Assembly: GCF_007991275.1 (NCBI RefSeq)
Contig: NZ_BJYA01000002.1
Location: forward strand, 62,001-126,000
Reading direction: 5' to 3'
DNA length: 64,000 nt
DNA from: Alkalibacillus haloalkaliphilus
GTDB lineage: Bacteria > Bacillota > Bacilli > Bacillales > Alkalibacillaceae
The notes beneath the pieces are model-generated. The model did not search any database. It was given only the letters and a program-made list of their open reading frames with translations, and was not told the origin of the DNA. This document shows, piece after piece, positions 9,089 to 18,586 of the stretch (the first letter of the stretch is position 1; each line of letters starts with the position of its first letter). A program made the position numbers and the translations under genes.

Positions 9089-9808
9089 TTGCGTCGAATT
9101 TGGAATATGTTGCAACGATTTTATTTAAAATTAATTGTTAAACTTAAAATTAAACGAGATGAAATTTATTATATTGGAGGAAGTGAAGCTCTACCACCTC
9201 CTTTGTCGAAAGATGAAGAGCGTCATGTTTTAGACAGAATGATGGAAGGTGATCAAGCAGCTAAATCAATGTTAATTGAACATAACTTGCGTTTAGTTGT
9301 TTATATAGCGAAGAAGTTTGAGAATACGGGTATTCATATTGAAGACTTAATTAGTATTGGCTCTATTGGACTTATAAAAGCGGTTAATACGTTTAATCCA
9401 GAAAAGAAAATAAAGTTAGCGACTTACGCTTCACGTTGTATCGAAAATGAGATTTTAATGTACTTAAGAAGAAATAATAAAAGAAAAACGGAAGTTTCAT
9501 TCGACGAACCGTTAAATGTCGATTGGGATGGTAATGAACTTTTATTATCAGATGTTTTAGGAACTGAAGAGAACATTATAACGAAAGATTTAGAGTCGTC
9601 GGTAGATAAAACATTGTTAAAATCAGCTTTATCTACGTTAAATGGTCGTGAGAAGCAAATTATGGAGATGCGCTTTGGTTTAAGTGGTTATGAAGAACAA
9701 ACTCAAAAAGATGTTGCCGATCAGTTAGGTATATCACAATCTTATATTTCAAGACTAGAAAAGAAAATAATTAGACGTCTAAAACGAGAATTTAATAAAA
9801 TGGTCTAA
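9089..9808 (+). CDS. sigE: RNA polymerase sporulation sigma factor SigE (pro-sigma-E)
   Basis: Mother-cell sigma factor made as an inactive precursor. The basic, hydrophobic pro-region (residues 1 to about 27) runs into [18 protein letters not shown], almost identical to the B. subtilis junction cleaved by SpoIIGA. Region 2 ([20 protein letters not shown]) and region 4 ([18 protein letters not shown] and the helix-turn-helix [10 protein letters not shown]) are clear. The start is TTG one base after the spoIIGA stop, with GAGGGGG upstream. 239 aa. Confidence 0.97.
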   Translation: MRRIWNMLQRFYLKLIVKLKIKRDEIYYIGGSEALPPPLSKDEERHVLDRMMEGDQAAKSMLIEHNLRLVVYIAKKFENTGIHIEDLISIGSIGLIKAVNTFNPEKKIKLATYASRCIENEILMYLRRNNKRKTEVSFDEPLNVDWDGNELLLSDVLGTEENIITKDLESSVDKTLLKSALSTLNGREKQIMEMRFGLSGYEEQTQKDVADQLGISQSYISRLEKKIIRRLKREFNKMV

Positions 9809-9813
9809 ACCTT

Positions 9814-9852
9814 ACAGCCCTTGGATTCAGTTGATATTCAAGGGCTGTTTTA
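9814..9852 (+). terminator. Terminator after sigE
   Basis: CAGCCCTTG pairs with CAAGGGCTG (9815-9847), followed by TTTTAT. Confidence 0.85.
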
Positions 9853-9875
9853 TGTCGTCTTCTTTAAAGTTTATC

Positions 9876-9904
9876 GCATAAAAAATCCCATTCTGGAAAA
9901 AATG
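9876..9904 (+). promoter_or_regulatory. SigF-type promoter of sigG
   Basis: GCATA (9876-9880), a 14-base spacer, then GGAAAAAATG (9895-9904), which fits the SigF -10 pattern GGnnAnAnTR at every fixed position. It lies 35 bases before the sigG ATG and after the sigE terminator. In B. subtilis the forespore sigma SigF transcribes spoIIIG. Sites are seen; use by SigF is inferred. Confidence 0.65.
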
Positions 9905-9938
9905 TAGATGACATCATCTCCAGGTGGGAGGGGCTAGC

Positions 9939-10721
9939 ATGACAAGAAATAAAGTTGAGATATGTGGTGTTGATACGTCAAAGTTACCCGTATTAAAAAA
10001 TGATGAAATGAGGTTTCTATTTAAACGTTTACAATCAGGTGATGAACAAGCTAGAGAAGAACTCGTTAACGGTAATTTGCGCTTAGTATTAAGCGTTATT
10101 AAGCGATTTAATCATCGTGGAGAGAATGTTGATGACTTGTTTCAAGTTGGTTGTATCGGTTTAATGAAATCCATTGATAACTTTGACCTTAGCCAAAATG
10201 TTAAATTTTCGACCTATGCTGTACCAATGATTATAGGTGAGATTAGACGTTATTTAAGAGATAACAATCCAATCCGGGTTTCTCGTTCATTACGTGATAT
10301 TGCTTATAAAGCATTACAAGTAAGAGAGGATTTAATGAGTAAACGTTCTACTGAACCAACAACGCAGGAGATTGCAAAAGAAATGGACATCCCTCATGAG
10401 GATATTATTTTTGCTTTAGATGCCATCCAAGACCCTGTGTCGTTGTTTGAACCAATATATAATGACGGTAGTGACCCAATCTTTGTAATGGATCAACTTA
10501 AGGACGATAAACAAAAAGACTCTTCTTGGTTAAATGAACTAGCAATTCGTGAAGGGATTAAAAAATTGAATGAACGTGAGAAATTAATTATTAATCAACG
10601 ATTCTTTGAAGGTAAGACGCAAATGGAAGTAGCTGATGAAATAGGTATTTCACAAGCTCAAGTGTCTAGGTTAGAAAAATCCGCGATTAAAGAGATGAAT
10701 AAAACTGTATTAGACTCTTAA
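9939..10721 (+). CDS. sigG: RNA polymerase sporulation sigma factor SigG
   Basis: Late forespore-specific sigma factor. From ATG at 9939 (preceded by GGGAGGGG) the protein begins MTRNKVEICGVDTSKLPVL, matching the family start; the upstream GTG at 9924 is less likely. Region 2 (NLRLVLSVIKRFNHRGENVD), the DNNPIRVSRSLRDIAYKALQ segment and the C-terminal helix-turn-helix GISQAQVSRLEK are highly conserved. 260 aa. Adjacent to spoIIGA-sigE as in other bacilli but transcribed on its own. Confidence 0.97.
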   Translation: MTRNKVEICGVDTSKLPVLKNDEMRFLFKRLQSGDEQAREELVNGNLRLVLSVIKRFNHRGENVDDLFQVGCIGLMKSIDNFDLSQNVKFSTYAVPMIIGEIRRYLRDNNPIRVSRSLRDIAYKALQVREDLMSKRSTEPTTQEIAKEMDIPHEDIIFALDAIQDPVSLFEPIYNDGSDPIFVMDQLKDDKQKDSSWLNELAIREGIKKLNEREKLIINQRFFEGKTQMEVADEIGISQAQVSRLEKSAIKEMNKTVLDS

Positions 10722-10729
10722 ATGTTAGG

Positions 10730-10784
10730 CCTCTATGTTGGACTTGTTATTAACTTGAAACGAGTTCAATATGGAGGTTTTTTT
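10730..10784 (+). terminator. Terminator after sigG
   Basis: CCTCTATGTTGGACT pairs with AGTTCAATATGGAGG (three wobble or mismatch positions), followed by seven T. Confidence 0.8.
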
Positions 10785-10831
10785 ATCGTGTTTCTCCTCA
10801 TATAGTATTAATAGTGAGGAGGCGTGATTAT

Positions 10832-11074
10832 ATGTTATTGTCAGAATTACAAACAAAAGATATCATTGAGGTTGAGAATGGTGAAAAAATCGGGTTTATT
10901 AGCGACTTAGAATTAGATGTAACAGTCGGCGTTATATTGTCGTTAGTCATCTCAGTAAAAGGAAAATGGTTTGGCGTCTTTGGTGAACAAGAAGAGATTG
11001 CAATATCTTGGTCTCAAATCGAAAAGATCGGGGCAGATGTCATATTAGTGCGAATGATGAAACATTCTCCTTAA
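10832..11074 (+). CDS. ylmC: YlmC/YmxH family sporulation-associated PRC-barrel protein
   Basis: Small 80-aa protein of the YlmC/YmxH family, with a PRC-barrel-like fold suggested by KIGFISDLELDV and WSQIEKIGADVILV. ATG at 10832 is chosen because GAGGAGG lies 10 bases upstream; the in-frame GTG at 10814 sits before that site. Its molecular role is unknown. It heads the ylm gene row leading to sepF and divIVA, as in B. subtilis, although the usual ylmA is absent. Confidence 0.85.
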   Translation: MLLSELQTKDIIEVENGEKIGFISDLELDVTVGVILSLVISVKGKWFGVFGEQEEIAISWSQIEKIGADVILVRMMKHSP

Positions 11075-11132
11075 TTGTAATAAGAAAAATAGAGCGAAAT
11101 GTGATAAAATACATTATAGAGGAGTTCTTACT

Positions 11133-11924
11133 ATGGCAGAAATATTGGATCAAAATTATACAAGTTATTTACTTAATTCTAAATGGAAAGAACTCGGTTT
11201 TACAGCAGGTTTTTCAACACGTTTAAATGGGTATAGTAACACACCATATAATACAATGAATGTTGGCATTCACGTCAATGACGAAGTAGAAAATGTTCTA
11301 AAAAATCGTCAATACATAAGTGAACAAATCGAACAACCTTTAGAACAATGGTGCTGCTTAAACCAAGTGCATAGTACTAAAGTAATTGATTTAACTGAAA
11401 CAAATCACAATGAATTGTCGCATGATAATCCGAATATTGATGCTGATGGTATGATTACAAATGACCCTAGCCATTCATTAGTTACTTTTTATGCTGACTG
11501 TGTTCCACTTTATTTTATCGCGCCAGAGCGAGGCTGGATAGGATTAGCGCACGCAGGATGGAAAGGAACAGTTGGTGGTATTAGTCACAATGTTGTGGAA
11601 GCTCTCTTGTCAAAAGGTGTCCAATTGGAAGAACTAAAAGTGATGATCGGACCTTGTATCTCTCAAGAGCACTATGAAGTTGATGAACGAGTGATTGAGC
11701 AAATCCCACAAAAATACTATGAAAAAGTCTTAAAACCTAGTCATCAAGGCCGTTATTTACTTGACCTAAAAATGTTAAACTATTTATATTTAAAGGATCT
11801 AGGACTATCAACAAGTAAAATTGAAACTTCTCAGTATTGCACATATGAAGATGAACAGCTCTTTTTCTCATTTAGAAGAGACAAAGGTCAAACCGGTAGA
11901 ATGATGGCCATGTTATCCTTATAA
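11133..11924 (+). CDS. ylmD: YlmD, laccase-domain (YfiH/PgeF) multicopper-type protein
   Basis: 263-aa protein of the YfiH/PgeF family, the so-called polyphenol oxidase or laccase-domain proteins, some of which act as purine nucleoside phosphorylases or adenosine deaminases or edit peptidoglycan precursors. Metal-site motifs NQVHSTKV, YADCVPLYF and LAHAGWKG are present. ATG start with AGAGGAG upstream. It precedes ylmE and sepF, suggesting a loose link to division or wall metabolism, but its true substrate here is unknown. Confidence 0.88.
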   Translation: MAEILDQNYTSYLLNSKWKELGFTAGFSTRLNGYSNTPYNTMNVGIHVNDEVENVLKNRQYISEQIEQPLEQWCCLNQVHSTKVIDLTETNHNELSHDNPNIDADGMITNDPSHSLVTFYADCVPLYFIAPERGWIGLAHAGWKGTVGGISHNVVEALLSKGVQLEELKVMIGPCISQEHYEVDERVIEQIPQKYYEKVLKPSHQGRYLLDLKMLNYLYLKDLGLSTSKIETSQYCTYEDEQLFFSFRRDKGQTGRMMAMLSL

Positions 11925-11949
11925 AAATCGTAGCAAGGGTGTTGTACAC

Positions 11950-12627
11950 ATGTCAGTAAGTGAACGATATCAACTAATACAAGACGAAATAAAGCAAGTA
12001 TGTAAACGCGTAAAGCGTAATCCTGATGACATTGAAATTATTGCTGTTACGAAGTATGTCTCAAACGAAACAGCTCAAGAAGCAATTGATGCTGGCGTAC
12101 AGCATTTAGGCGAAAATCGTCTAGAAGGCTTTATGGAGAAATACGAATCAATTGGACAAGCTGCTAATTTTCACTTTATTGGTACACTTCAGTCACGGAA
12201 AGTGAAAGATTTAATTGATTATGTCGATAGCATTCACTCTTTAGACCGTAAATCATTAGCAAAGGAAATTAACAAAAGGGCTAGTCGAGAAGTGTCTTGT
12301 TTCGTGCAAGTTAATACGAGTGATGAGGAGTCAAAACACGGCATAAAACCAGAAGAAGTAGTTCCATTTATAGAGAGTCTAGCAAACTATCCAAATGTTA
12401 AAGTTGTAGGATTAATGACGATGGCACCTCTTACTGATGATGAACAGTACATTAGACAATGTTTTAGGAAATTAAGAGAAGTGAGTGATGAAGTGCAACG
12501 TCATCAATTTTCTTATGCACCTTGTGATCAGTTATCGATGGGGATGAGTAATGATTATCAGATCGCAATTGAAGAAGGTGCGACCCATATCCGTATAGGT
12601 TCAAAATTAGTTGGAAAAGAAGTATAG
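11950..12627 (+). CDS. ylmE: YggS/YlmE family pyridoxal phosphate homeostasis protein
   Basis: Single-domain fold-type III PLP-binding barrel (225 aa) involved in vitamin B6 and amino-acid homeostasis. The PLP lysine lies in AVTKYVS (about residue 35). GENRLE, the HFIGTLQSRK segment and the C-terminal LSMGMSNDYQIAIEEGAT phosphate-binding region are typical. It lies 12 bases before sepF, in the same row. Confidence 0.93.
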   Translation: MSVSERYQLIQDEIKQVCKRVKRNPDDIEIIAVTKYVSNETAQEAIDAGVQHLGENRLEGFMEKYESIGQAANFHFIGTLQSRKVKDLIDYVDSIHSLDRKSLAKEINKRASREVSCFVQVNTSDEESKHGIKPEEVVPFIESLANYPNVKVVGLMTMAPLTDDEQYIRQCFRKLREVSDEVQRHQFSYAPCDQLSMGMSNDYQIAIEEGATHIRIGSKLVGKEV

Positions 12628-12639
12628 GAGAGGATTCCG

Positions 12640-13083
12640 ATGAGTTTTAAAGACAAGTTCAAATCATTTTTTGACCTAGATGAACGAGCAACTTATGAAG
12701 AAACACCGAAACATGAAGAACACGAAGTTGGACAGACAGAAGAACCAGCGAAAAAGTTCAAAAATCAAAATCAAGACAACGTCGTGAGCTTAACATCAAT
12801 CCAAAACGATACAAAAATGGTCCTGTGTGAGCCAACTGATTTTGATGAAGCACAAGATATAGCTGATCACATTATGAAGAAAAAATCAGTCGTCGTGAAT
12901 CTTCAAAGGTTAGACCATAATACGAGTGTTCGTATTGTTGACTTTTTAAGTGGTACGGTCTATGCTTTAAGCGGCAATATACAAAAACTCGGTCAACAAA
13001 CATTTCTTTGTACGCCAGATCATGTAGATATATCAGGTAGTATTTCAGAACTGTTTAACGATTCGAGTTTCGAATATAAATAG
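12640..13083 (+). CDS. sepF: Cell division protein SepF
   Basis: Membrane-binding FtsZ partner needed for septum shape. The N-terminal amphipathic helix (MSFKDKFKSFFDLDE) is followed by an acidic linker and the DUF552 core (MVLCEPTDFDEAQDIADHI, VVVNLQRLD, FLSGTVYALSG). 147 aa is normal. AGGAGAGG precedes ATG. It sits with ylmE upstream and ylmG downstream, as in other Firmicutes and actinobacteria. Confidence 0.95.
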   Translation: MSFKDKFKSFFDLDERATYEETPKHEEHEVGQTEEPAKKFKNQNQDNVVSLTSIQNDTKMVLCEPTDFDEAQDIADHIMKKKSVVVNLQRLDHNTSVRIVDFLSGTVYALSGNIQKLGQQTFLCTPDHVDISGSISELFNDSSFEYK

Positions 13084-13100
13084 GAAAGGGTGTAAGGCGA

Positions 13101-13364
13101 GTGGATGCGTTACTTAGCTTAATATTATTAGGAGTTCAAATATATTCCTTTATGCTAATTGGTTATATTTTTATGTCATGGTTCCCTGGAGCAAGAGAAT
13201 CACAATTTGGTCAGTTTTTAGCAAAAGCATGTGAACCTTATTTAGAACCATTTCGTAAGTTTGTCCCACCATTAGGAATGATCGATATTTCGCCAATTGT
13301 TGCGATTATTACATTACATTTAGCTTCACAAGGACTTATAGTATTATTTGGTATGTTATTTTAA
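13101..13364 (+). CDS. ylmG: YggT-family membrane protein YlmG
   Basis: 87-aa integral membrane protein with two hydrophobic segments (about 3-25 and 64-86) and the intervening YggT motif (SWFPGARESQFG, YLEPFRKFVPPLGMIDISPI). GTG start, AAAGGGTG upstream. The family is linked to membrane or chromosome organisation near the division site, without a defined activity. Confidence 0.9.
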   Translation: MDALLSLILLGVQIYSFMLIGYIFMSWFPGARESQFGQFLAKACEPYLEPFRKFVPPLGMIDISPIVAIITLHLASQGLIVLFGMLF

Positions 13365-13383
13365 TTAAAGGAAGAGGAAGGTC

Positions 13384-14157
13384 ATGGATTTATACCAGCA
13401 CTTTCGCCCAGAGGAACAACCGTTCATTGATCAAGTGTTAGACTGGAAAGATCAAGTTGAACGTAACTATATACCAGTTGTTAGTGATTTCCTTGATCCA
13501 AGAGAACAATTGATTTTTAAGTCTATTATCGGACAGGATGAAAATTTGCAGCTGTCTTTTAATGGCGGATATGAATATGCAGAACGAAAGCGGGCATTTT
13601 TGGCTCCTTTCTATGAAACAGTCGATTTTGACGATTTTAATATAAGCATCTTACAAGGTACATATGCGTCTAAGTTTGTATCACTTTCACACCGTGATTT
13701 GTTAGGAACGATTATGTCTTTAGGCTTACACCGGAAGAAACTCGGTGATTTAGTAGTAAAAGAAGGTCAATTTCAAATTATATGTGATCAAGACTTAGCG
13801 CTTTATTTGAAGATGAATGTAGAAAAGATTAAAAATACACGAATCACATTAAAAGAAGTTGATGAGACAAATGTTTTAAAACCTATTCATCATTGGCAAG
13901 ACCAAGAAGGTACAGTCTCATCCACTAGACTTGATGTTGTTTTGAAAGAAATCTATCAAATCTCACGTCAAAAAGCGCAGACATTTATTGAGAAGGAAGC
14001 AGTTAAAGTCAACCATCGAGTAGTCAATAATCCTTCTTTTCAATTAGAGTCTGGAGATTTAATATCGCTAAAATCTTACGGTAGAAGTAAAATTGTGGAC
14101 CTATTAGGTGAAACGAGAAAAAACAAAGTTCGCATTAAAACTGCTAAATTAAAATAA
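13384..14157 (+). CDS. ylmH: S4-domain RNA-binding protein YlmH
   Basis: 257-aa protein with a conserved N-terminal region and a C-terminal S4 RNA-binding domain (TRLDVVLKEIYQISRQKAQTF, KVNHRV). Relatives associate with ribosomes and are thought to help with stalled nascent chains, related in effect to RqcH/RqcP quality control. AAGGAAGAGGAAGG precedes ATG. It is the last ylm gene before divIVA. Confidence 0.9.
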   Translation: MDLYQHFRPEEQPFIDQVLDWKDQVERNYIPVVSDFLDPREQLIFKSIIGQDENLQLSFNGGYEYAERKRAFLAPFYETVDFDDFNISILQGTYASKFVSLSHRDLLGTIMSLGLHRKKLGDLVVKEGQFQIICDQDLALYLKMNVEKIKNTRITLKEVDETNVLKPIHHWQDQEGTVSSTRLDVVLKEIYQISRQKAQTFIEKEAVKVNHRVVNNPSFQLESGDLISLKSYGRSKIVDLLGETRKNKVRIKTAKLK

Positions 14158-14239
14158 TTGCAGAAGTTAGCAGGAGTATGAAACTTCTTGTCGAAATTAT
14201 AAATTAAGGAAAAGCGCAAGAGCTATAGAGGGGGTTCGA

Positions 14240-14794
14240 ATGATGGGTATAACGCCATTAGATATTCATAATAAAGAGTTTACTAGAGCTTTTCGTGGGT
14301 ATGATGAAGATGAAGTTAATGAATTTTTAGACCAAGTCATTAAAGACTTTGAAAAAGTTATTCGTGAAAAGAAAGCTTTAGAAGAACGAGTTAATGAAAA
14401 AGAAGAGAAATTAGGTCACTTTAGTAACATTGAAGAGACTTTAAACCGCTCAATTCTTGTCGCTCAAGAGACGGCAGATGAAGTGAAAAATAATGCGAAT
14501 AAAGAATCGAAGTTGATCATTAAAGAGGCAGAGAAGAATGCTGACCGAATTGTTAATGATGCATTAGCTAAGTCTCGTCAAGTTTCGATGGAGATTGAAG
14601 AGCTGAAAAAACAAGCTAAAGTGTTCCGCACACGTTTAAAAATGTTAGTAGAAGCACAACTCGACATAATTGAGAATGAAGACTGGGAAGACTTGTTTGA
14701 ATTGGATTCTGAGGAAGATGAAGAGATGCAATTAGAATCAAACTACCATAATCAAACGAGCAGTTACCAAACTCATTCAAATTCTGAGTCATAA
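14240..14794 (+). CDS. divIVA: Septum-site and polar organiser DivIVA
   Basis: Coiled-coil protein that recognises curved membrane at septa and poles. The N-terminal lipid-binding domain (GITPLDIHNKEFTRAFRGYD) leads into long heptad-rich helices (about 30-135) and a variable acidic, Ser/Gln-rich tail. 184 aa. Two adjacent ATGs (14240, 14243) follow GAGGGGG; the first is used here. An octamer TTGTCGAA at 14188-14195 upstream resembles a Spo0A box, but its relevance is uncertain. Confidence 0.94.
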   Translation: MMGITPLDIHNKEFTRAFRGYDEDEVNEFLDQVIKDFEKVIREKKALEERVNEKEEKLGHFSNIEETLNRSILVAQETADEVKNNANKESKLIIKEAEKNADRIVNDALAKSRQVSMEIEELKKQAKVFRTRLKMLVEAQLDIIENEDWEDLFELDSEEDEEMQLESNYHNQTSSYQTHSNSES

Positions 14795-14839
14795 TCACGT
14801 TTAAAATGGAACATTAATATGTATAATGAATAATAAACC

Positions 14840-14868
14840 TTGACTTCATGAATGAAATTACCTATAAT
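14840..14868 (+). promoter_or_regulatory. SigA promoter of the ileS T-box transcript
   Basis: TTGACT (14840-14845), 17-base spacer, TATAAT (14863-14868): nearly consensus. Confidence 0.85.
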
Positions 14869-14875
14869 TTTTTTA

Positions 14876-15155
14876 TCATGAAAAAGAACTTAACACATAT
14901 GTTGTGTTTATAAATTTAAAAGCATCGATAGGAACAGTACTTAAAGTCAGTTGTTAAAGCGAGCTAGGGACGGTGTGAGCCTAGTAGCGACCCTTTAAGG
15001 AACATCATCCTTGAGCTTCCTTTTTGAATCTTTAAGTAAAAAAGGACGTCACATTCACGTTACGAATGCTAAGTGGAATGAATTGTTATGTTCATTCAAT
15101 TAGGGTGGTACCGCGAACTTGTTCGTCCCTTTCTAGGGATGGGCAAGTTTTTTTG
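14876..15155 (+). ncRNA. T-box riboswitch leader of ileS (Ile specifier)
   Basis: Contains the AGTA motif of the specifier loop and the helix CTTAAAG/CTTTAAG, followed by GAAC and the specifier ATC (15004-15006). The T-box sequence AGGGTGGTACCGCG is at 15102-15115. A terminator pairs AACTTGTTCGTCCCT with AGGGATGGGCAAGTT before a T-run. TGGT in the bulge fits a tRNA with discriminator A. Uncharged tRNA-Ile should favour the antiterminator and ileS expression. Confidence 0.93.
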
Positions 15156-15205
15156 TTTCTAAAGATGTCTTTTAACAAAGTGTTATAACTATGAGGAGGA
15201 TTTAT

Positions 15206-17953
15206 ATGAGCTACAAGGAAACGTTATTAATGCCGAAAACCGAGTTTCCGATGCGTGGTAATTTGCCAAACCGTGAACCAGAAATGCAAAAAGCTTGGGA
15301 TGAAAACAAGATTTATGAAAAAGTTCAAGAAAGAACAAAAGACCGACCGTTGTTTGTCTTACATGACGGCCCTCCGTATGCGAACGGTGACCTTCATATG
15401 GGGCACGCTTTAAACAAAGTATTAAAGGACTTTATTGTGCGTTATAAGTCAATGTCAGGCTACCATGCTCCGTATGTTCCTGGTTGGGATACACACGGGT
15501 TACCTATCGAAACAGCATTAACGAAAAAGAAGAAAATTGACCGTAAAAAGTTAGATATCGCTGAATTCAGAAGAATGTGCGAAGAATATGCATTACAGCA
15601 ATTAGATAACCAGCGTACACAATTTAAACAATTAGGTGTCCGTGGTGATTGGGAAAATCCATATATTACACTAGAACCAGCTTTTGAAGCACAGCAAATT
15701 AAAGTGTTTGGTGACATGGCTAAGCGTGGTTATATTTACAAAGGTAAAAAACCTGTTTATTGGTCACCATCATCAGAATCAGCATTAGCAGAAGCTGAAA
15801 TTGAGTACCAAGATAAGCGTTCACCATCCATTTACGTTGCATTCGATGTAAAAGAAACTAATGGTGTATTAGAAGGTGATGAGAAGTTCGTCATTTGGAC
15901 GACAACACCTTGGACAATTCCTGCTAACTTAGCAATTGCACTACACCCTGAAGTTACTTATGCTGTTGTTAGCACTGAACAAGGTAAATTCATTGTTGCT
16001 GAAGACTTACTAGGTGAAGTATCGGAAAAAACAGGATGGGAAAATCCTTCAATCGTTAAAACGTATAAAGGTGAAGAGTTAGAGCGTGTTGTTGCACAGC
16101 ACCCATTATATGACCGTGATTCACTAGTCATTTTAGGTGATCACGTTACAACTGAATCAGGTACTGGTTGTGTACACACAGCCCCTGGCCACGGTGAAGA
16201 CGACTTTTGGATTGGTAAGCAATATGACTTAGATGTGCTATGCCCAGTTGATGAAAAAGGTGTATTCACTAGCGAAGCGCCAGGCTTTGAAGGTGAGTTT
16301 TATGATAAAGCTAACAAAGCGATTACTGAGAAGTTAGAAGAGTCTGGTGCATTATTAAAATTAGAATTCATGACACACTCATATCCACATGATTGGCGTA
16401 CGAAGAAGCCGACTATTTTCCGTGCGACTTCACAATGGTTTGCATCAGTTAGTGATTTCCGTGATGACTTGTTACAGGCAATTAAAGATGTTGATTGGCA
16501 CCCTGAGTGGGGTGAGACAAGAATGCACAATATGGTAAAAGACCGTGAAGACTGGTGTATTTCTCGTCAACGTGTATGGGGTGTACCAATTCCTGTATTC
16601 TACGCTGAGAATGGTGAAGAAATCATTACGGATGAAACAATTGAACACGTTTCGAACTTGTTCCGTGAACATGGTTCAAATATTTGGTTTGAAAAAGAAG
16701 CAAATGAATTATTACCAGAAGGCTTTACTCATCCAGGTAGTCCAAATGGTCAGTTTACGAAAGAAACGGACATTATGGATGTTTGGTTCGACTCTGGTTC
16801 AACTCACCAAGCGGTTTTAGAAGAGCGCGAAGACTTAGCACGCCCGGCAGATTTATACTTAGAAGGTTCCGACCAATATCGTGGTTGGTTTAACTCTTCT
16901 TTAACGACTTCTGTTGCTGTTACAGGTAAAGCACCGTATAAAGGCATTTTAAGCCACGGCTTTACTCTAGATGGAGATGGTCGTAAGATGAGTAAGTCAT
17001 TAGGAAATGTAATGGTACCTTCAAAAGTAATGAAACAGTTAGGTGCAGATATTCTACGCTTATGGGTAGCAAGCACTGATTACGGTGCTGACGTTCGTGT
17101 ATCCAATGAAATTTTGAAACAAGTTTCTGAAGTTTACCGTAAAATTAGAAATACGATGCGTTTCTTATTAGGTAACTTACACGATTTCGAACCTAGCACA
17201 CACAAGTTAGCTGAGAGTGATTTAGAAGAAGTTGATCGTTATATGTTAATCCGTTTGCAAGAAACGGTTGCAAAAGTTCGTAAAGCATATGATAACTATG
17301 AATTCTCAACAATTTATCATACGATTAATAATTTCTGTACAGTGGATCTAAGTGCATTCTACTTAGATTTCGCAAAAGATGTATTATACATTGAAGAACC
17401 TGATAGTAAACGCCGTCGTAGTATTCAAACGGTTTATCATGAAATCGTAGTTAGCTTAACACAATTATTATCTCCAATTTTATCTCACACGTCAGATGAA
17501 ATTTGGGATTATATCCCTGGTGTAGAAGCTGAAAGTGTTCAGTTAACGGACCTACCTGAGGCTAGAACAGTTGAAGGTGAAGAAGAAACGAAAGTTAAAT
17601 GGCAACAGTTAATGGCGATTCGTGAGGACGTTCTAAAAGCTTTAGAGGAAGCACGTAATGACAAAGTAATCGGTAAATCACTAGAAGCTAAAGTGACGAT
17701 TGTACCGAAAGATGAGTCAACGTTAGAATTACTTGAATCAGTAGATAACCTTCACCAGTATTTAATCGTTTCAGAAGCAGAATTAACGAATGATTATGAG
17801 ACAGCAAAAGTTTTTGAAAATGTATCTGTCGCTGTTGAAAAGCACACAGGTGAAAAGTGTCAACGTTGTTGGGTAGCTTCACATTCTGTAGGTGCTGACA
17901 ATTCACACCCAGACTTATGTGAACGCTGTGCAAACATCGTCGTACAACTTTAA
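15206..17953 (+). CDS. ileS: Isoleucyl-tRNA synthetase
   Basis: Class I synthetase charging tRNA-Ile, with CP1 editing domain. The signature HMGH (about 64-67, within [16 protein letters not shown]), GWDTHGLP, and KMSKS in [11 protein letters not shown] are present. A C-terminal zinc site (CQRCW...CERC) closes the protein. ATG at 15206 is preferred because AGGAGG lies just upstream (the in-frame ATG at 15191 precedes that site). 915 aa. Controlled by the T-box leader. Confidence 0.98.
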   Translation: MSYKETLLMPKTEFPMRGNLPNREPEMQKAWDENKIYEKVQERTKDRPLFVLHDGPPYANGDLHMGHALNKVLKDFIVRYKSMSGYHAPYVPGWDTHGLPIETALTKKKKIDRKKLDIAEFRRMCEEYALQQLDNQRTQFKQLGVRGDWENPYITLEPAFEAQQIKVFGDMAKRGYIYKGKKPVYWSPSSESALAEAEIEYQDKRSPSIYVAFDVKETNGVLEGDEKFVIWTTTPWTIPANLAIALHPEVTYAVVSTEQGKFIVAEDLLGEVSEKTGWENPSIVKTYKGEELERVVAQHPLYDRDSLVILGDHVTTESGTGCVHTAPGHGEDDFWIGKQYDLDVLCPVDEKGVFTSEAPGFEGEFYDKANKAITEKLEESGALLKLEFMTHSYPHDWRTKKPTIFRATSQWFASVSDFRDDLLQAIKDVDWHPEWGETRMHNMVKDREDWCISRQRVWGVPIPVFYAENGEEIITDETIEHVSNLFREHGSNIWFEKEANELLPEGFTHPGSPNGQFTKETDIMDVWFDSGSTHQAVLEEREDLARPADLYLEGSDQYRGWFNSSLTTSVAVTGKAPYKGILSHGFTLDGDGRKMSKSLGNVMVPSKVMKQLGADILRLWVASTDYGADVRVSNEILKQVSEVYRKIRNTMRFLLGNLHDFEPSTHKLAESDLEEVDRYMLIRLQETVAKVRKAYDNYEFSTIYHTINNFCTVDLSAFYLDFAKDVLYIEEPDSKRRRSIQTVYHEIVVSLTQLLSPILSHTSDEIWDYIPGVEAESVQLTDLPEARTVEGEEETKVKWQQLMAIREDVLKALEEARNDKVIGKSLEAKVTIVPKDESTLELLESVDNLHQYLIVSEAELTNDYETAKVFENVSVAVEKHTGEKCQRCWVASHSVGADNSHPDLCERCANIVVQL

Positions 17954-17974
17954 AAGTCATATTTGTTTTCTCAG

Positions 17975-18010
17975 AAAGATGATCTCGTCAAATCGAGATC
18001 ATCTTTTTGT
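17975..18010 (+). terminator. Terminator after ileS
   Basis: AAAGATGATCTCG pairs perfectly with CGAGATCATCTTT around TCAAAT, followed by T-rich sequence. Confidence 0.88.
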
Positions 18011-18109
18011 TTGAAACAATTGTCTTAATGTGAACATATTTTAAATCGTCTTTAATTTCTTTTTATGGTAAAATGCAATAGGGAACGTTAAAGAGATGGA
18101 GGTAGCCCA

Positions 18110-18586
18110 TTGATTTATTATATTATCGCTCTATTAATTGTAGCTTTAGATCAAATTACTAAATGGATGATCATTCAAACAATGAACGTGCATGAATCGA
18201 TCGAAGTGATCTCAGGATTCTTCTACATAACATCACATCGTAATAGCGGAGCAGCTTGGGGAATGTTACAAGGCCAAATGTGGTTATTTTATATAGTGAC
18301 TGTGTTCGTTGTTGGTGTCATTGTTTATTACATGAGACAATATCGAAATGGTTACAAGCTATTAAACACAGGTTTTGCACTCATATTAGGTGGTGCAATT
18401 GGAAACTTTATAGACCGAGTTGTCATGCAAGAAGTAGTTGATTTTTTAGACTTCACCATATTTAATTATAATTTCCCGATTTTTAACGTTGCAGACATTG
18501 CTTTAACAATTGGTGTAACGATTATTATTATTTTAATATTATTTGATGAATGGAATAACAAGAGGATGAAAAACGATGACGAATAA
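18110..18586 (+). CDS. lspA: Lipoprotein signal peptidase (signal peptidase II)
   Basis: Membrane aspartic peptidase that removes signal peptides from lipidated prolipoproteins. Four hydrophobic segments. The catalytic aspartates are D102 (NFIDRV) and D129 (FNVADI), 27 residues apart as in the family; RNSGAAWG is also conserved. TTG start preceded by GGAGG. 158 aa. Its end overlaps the next gene by 11 bases. ylyA, found before lspA in B. subtilis, is absent. Confidence 0.95.
   Translation: MIYYIIALLIVALDQITKWMIIQTMNVHESIEVISGFFYITSHRNSGAAWGMLQGQMWLFYIVTVFVVGVIVYYMRQYRNGYKLLNTGFALILGGAIGNFIDRVVMQEVVDFLDFTIFNYNFPIFNVADIALTIGVTIIIILILFDEWNNKRMKNDDE

Noticed and set aside
14188-14195. TTGTCGAA, a Spo0A-box-like octamer before divIVA
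   Set aside because: Single short match; no known Spo0A control of divIVA, expected by chance in 64 kb.
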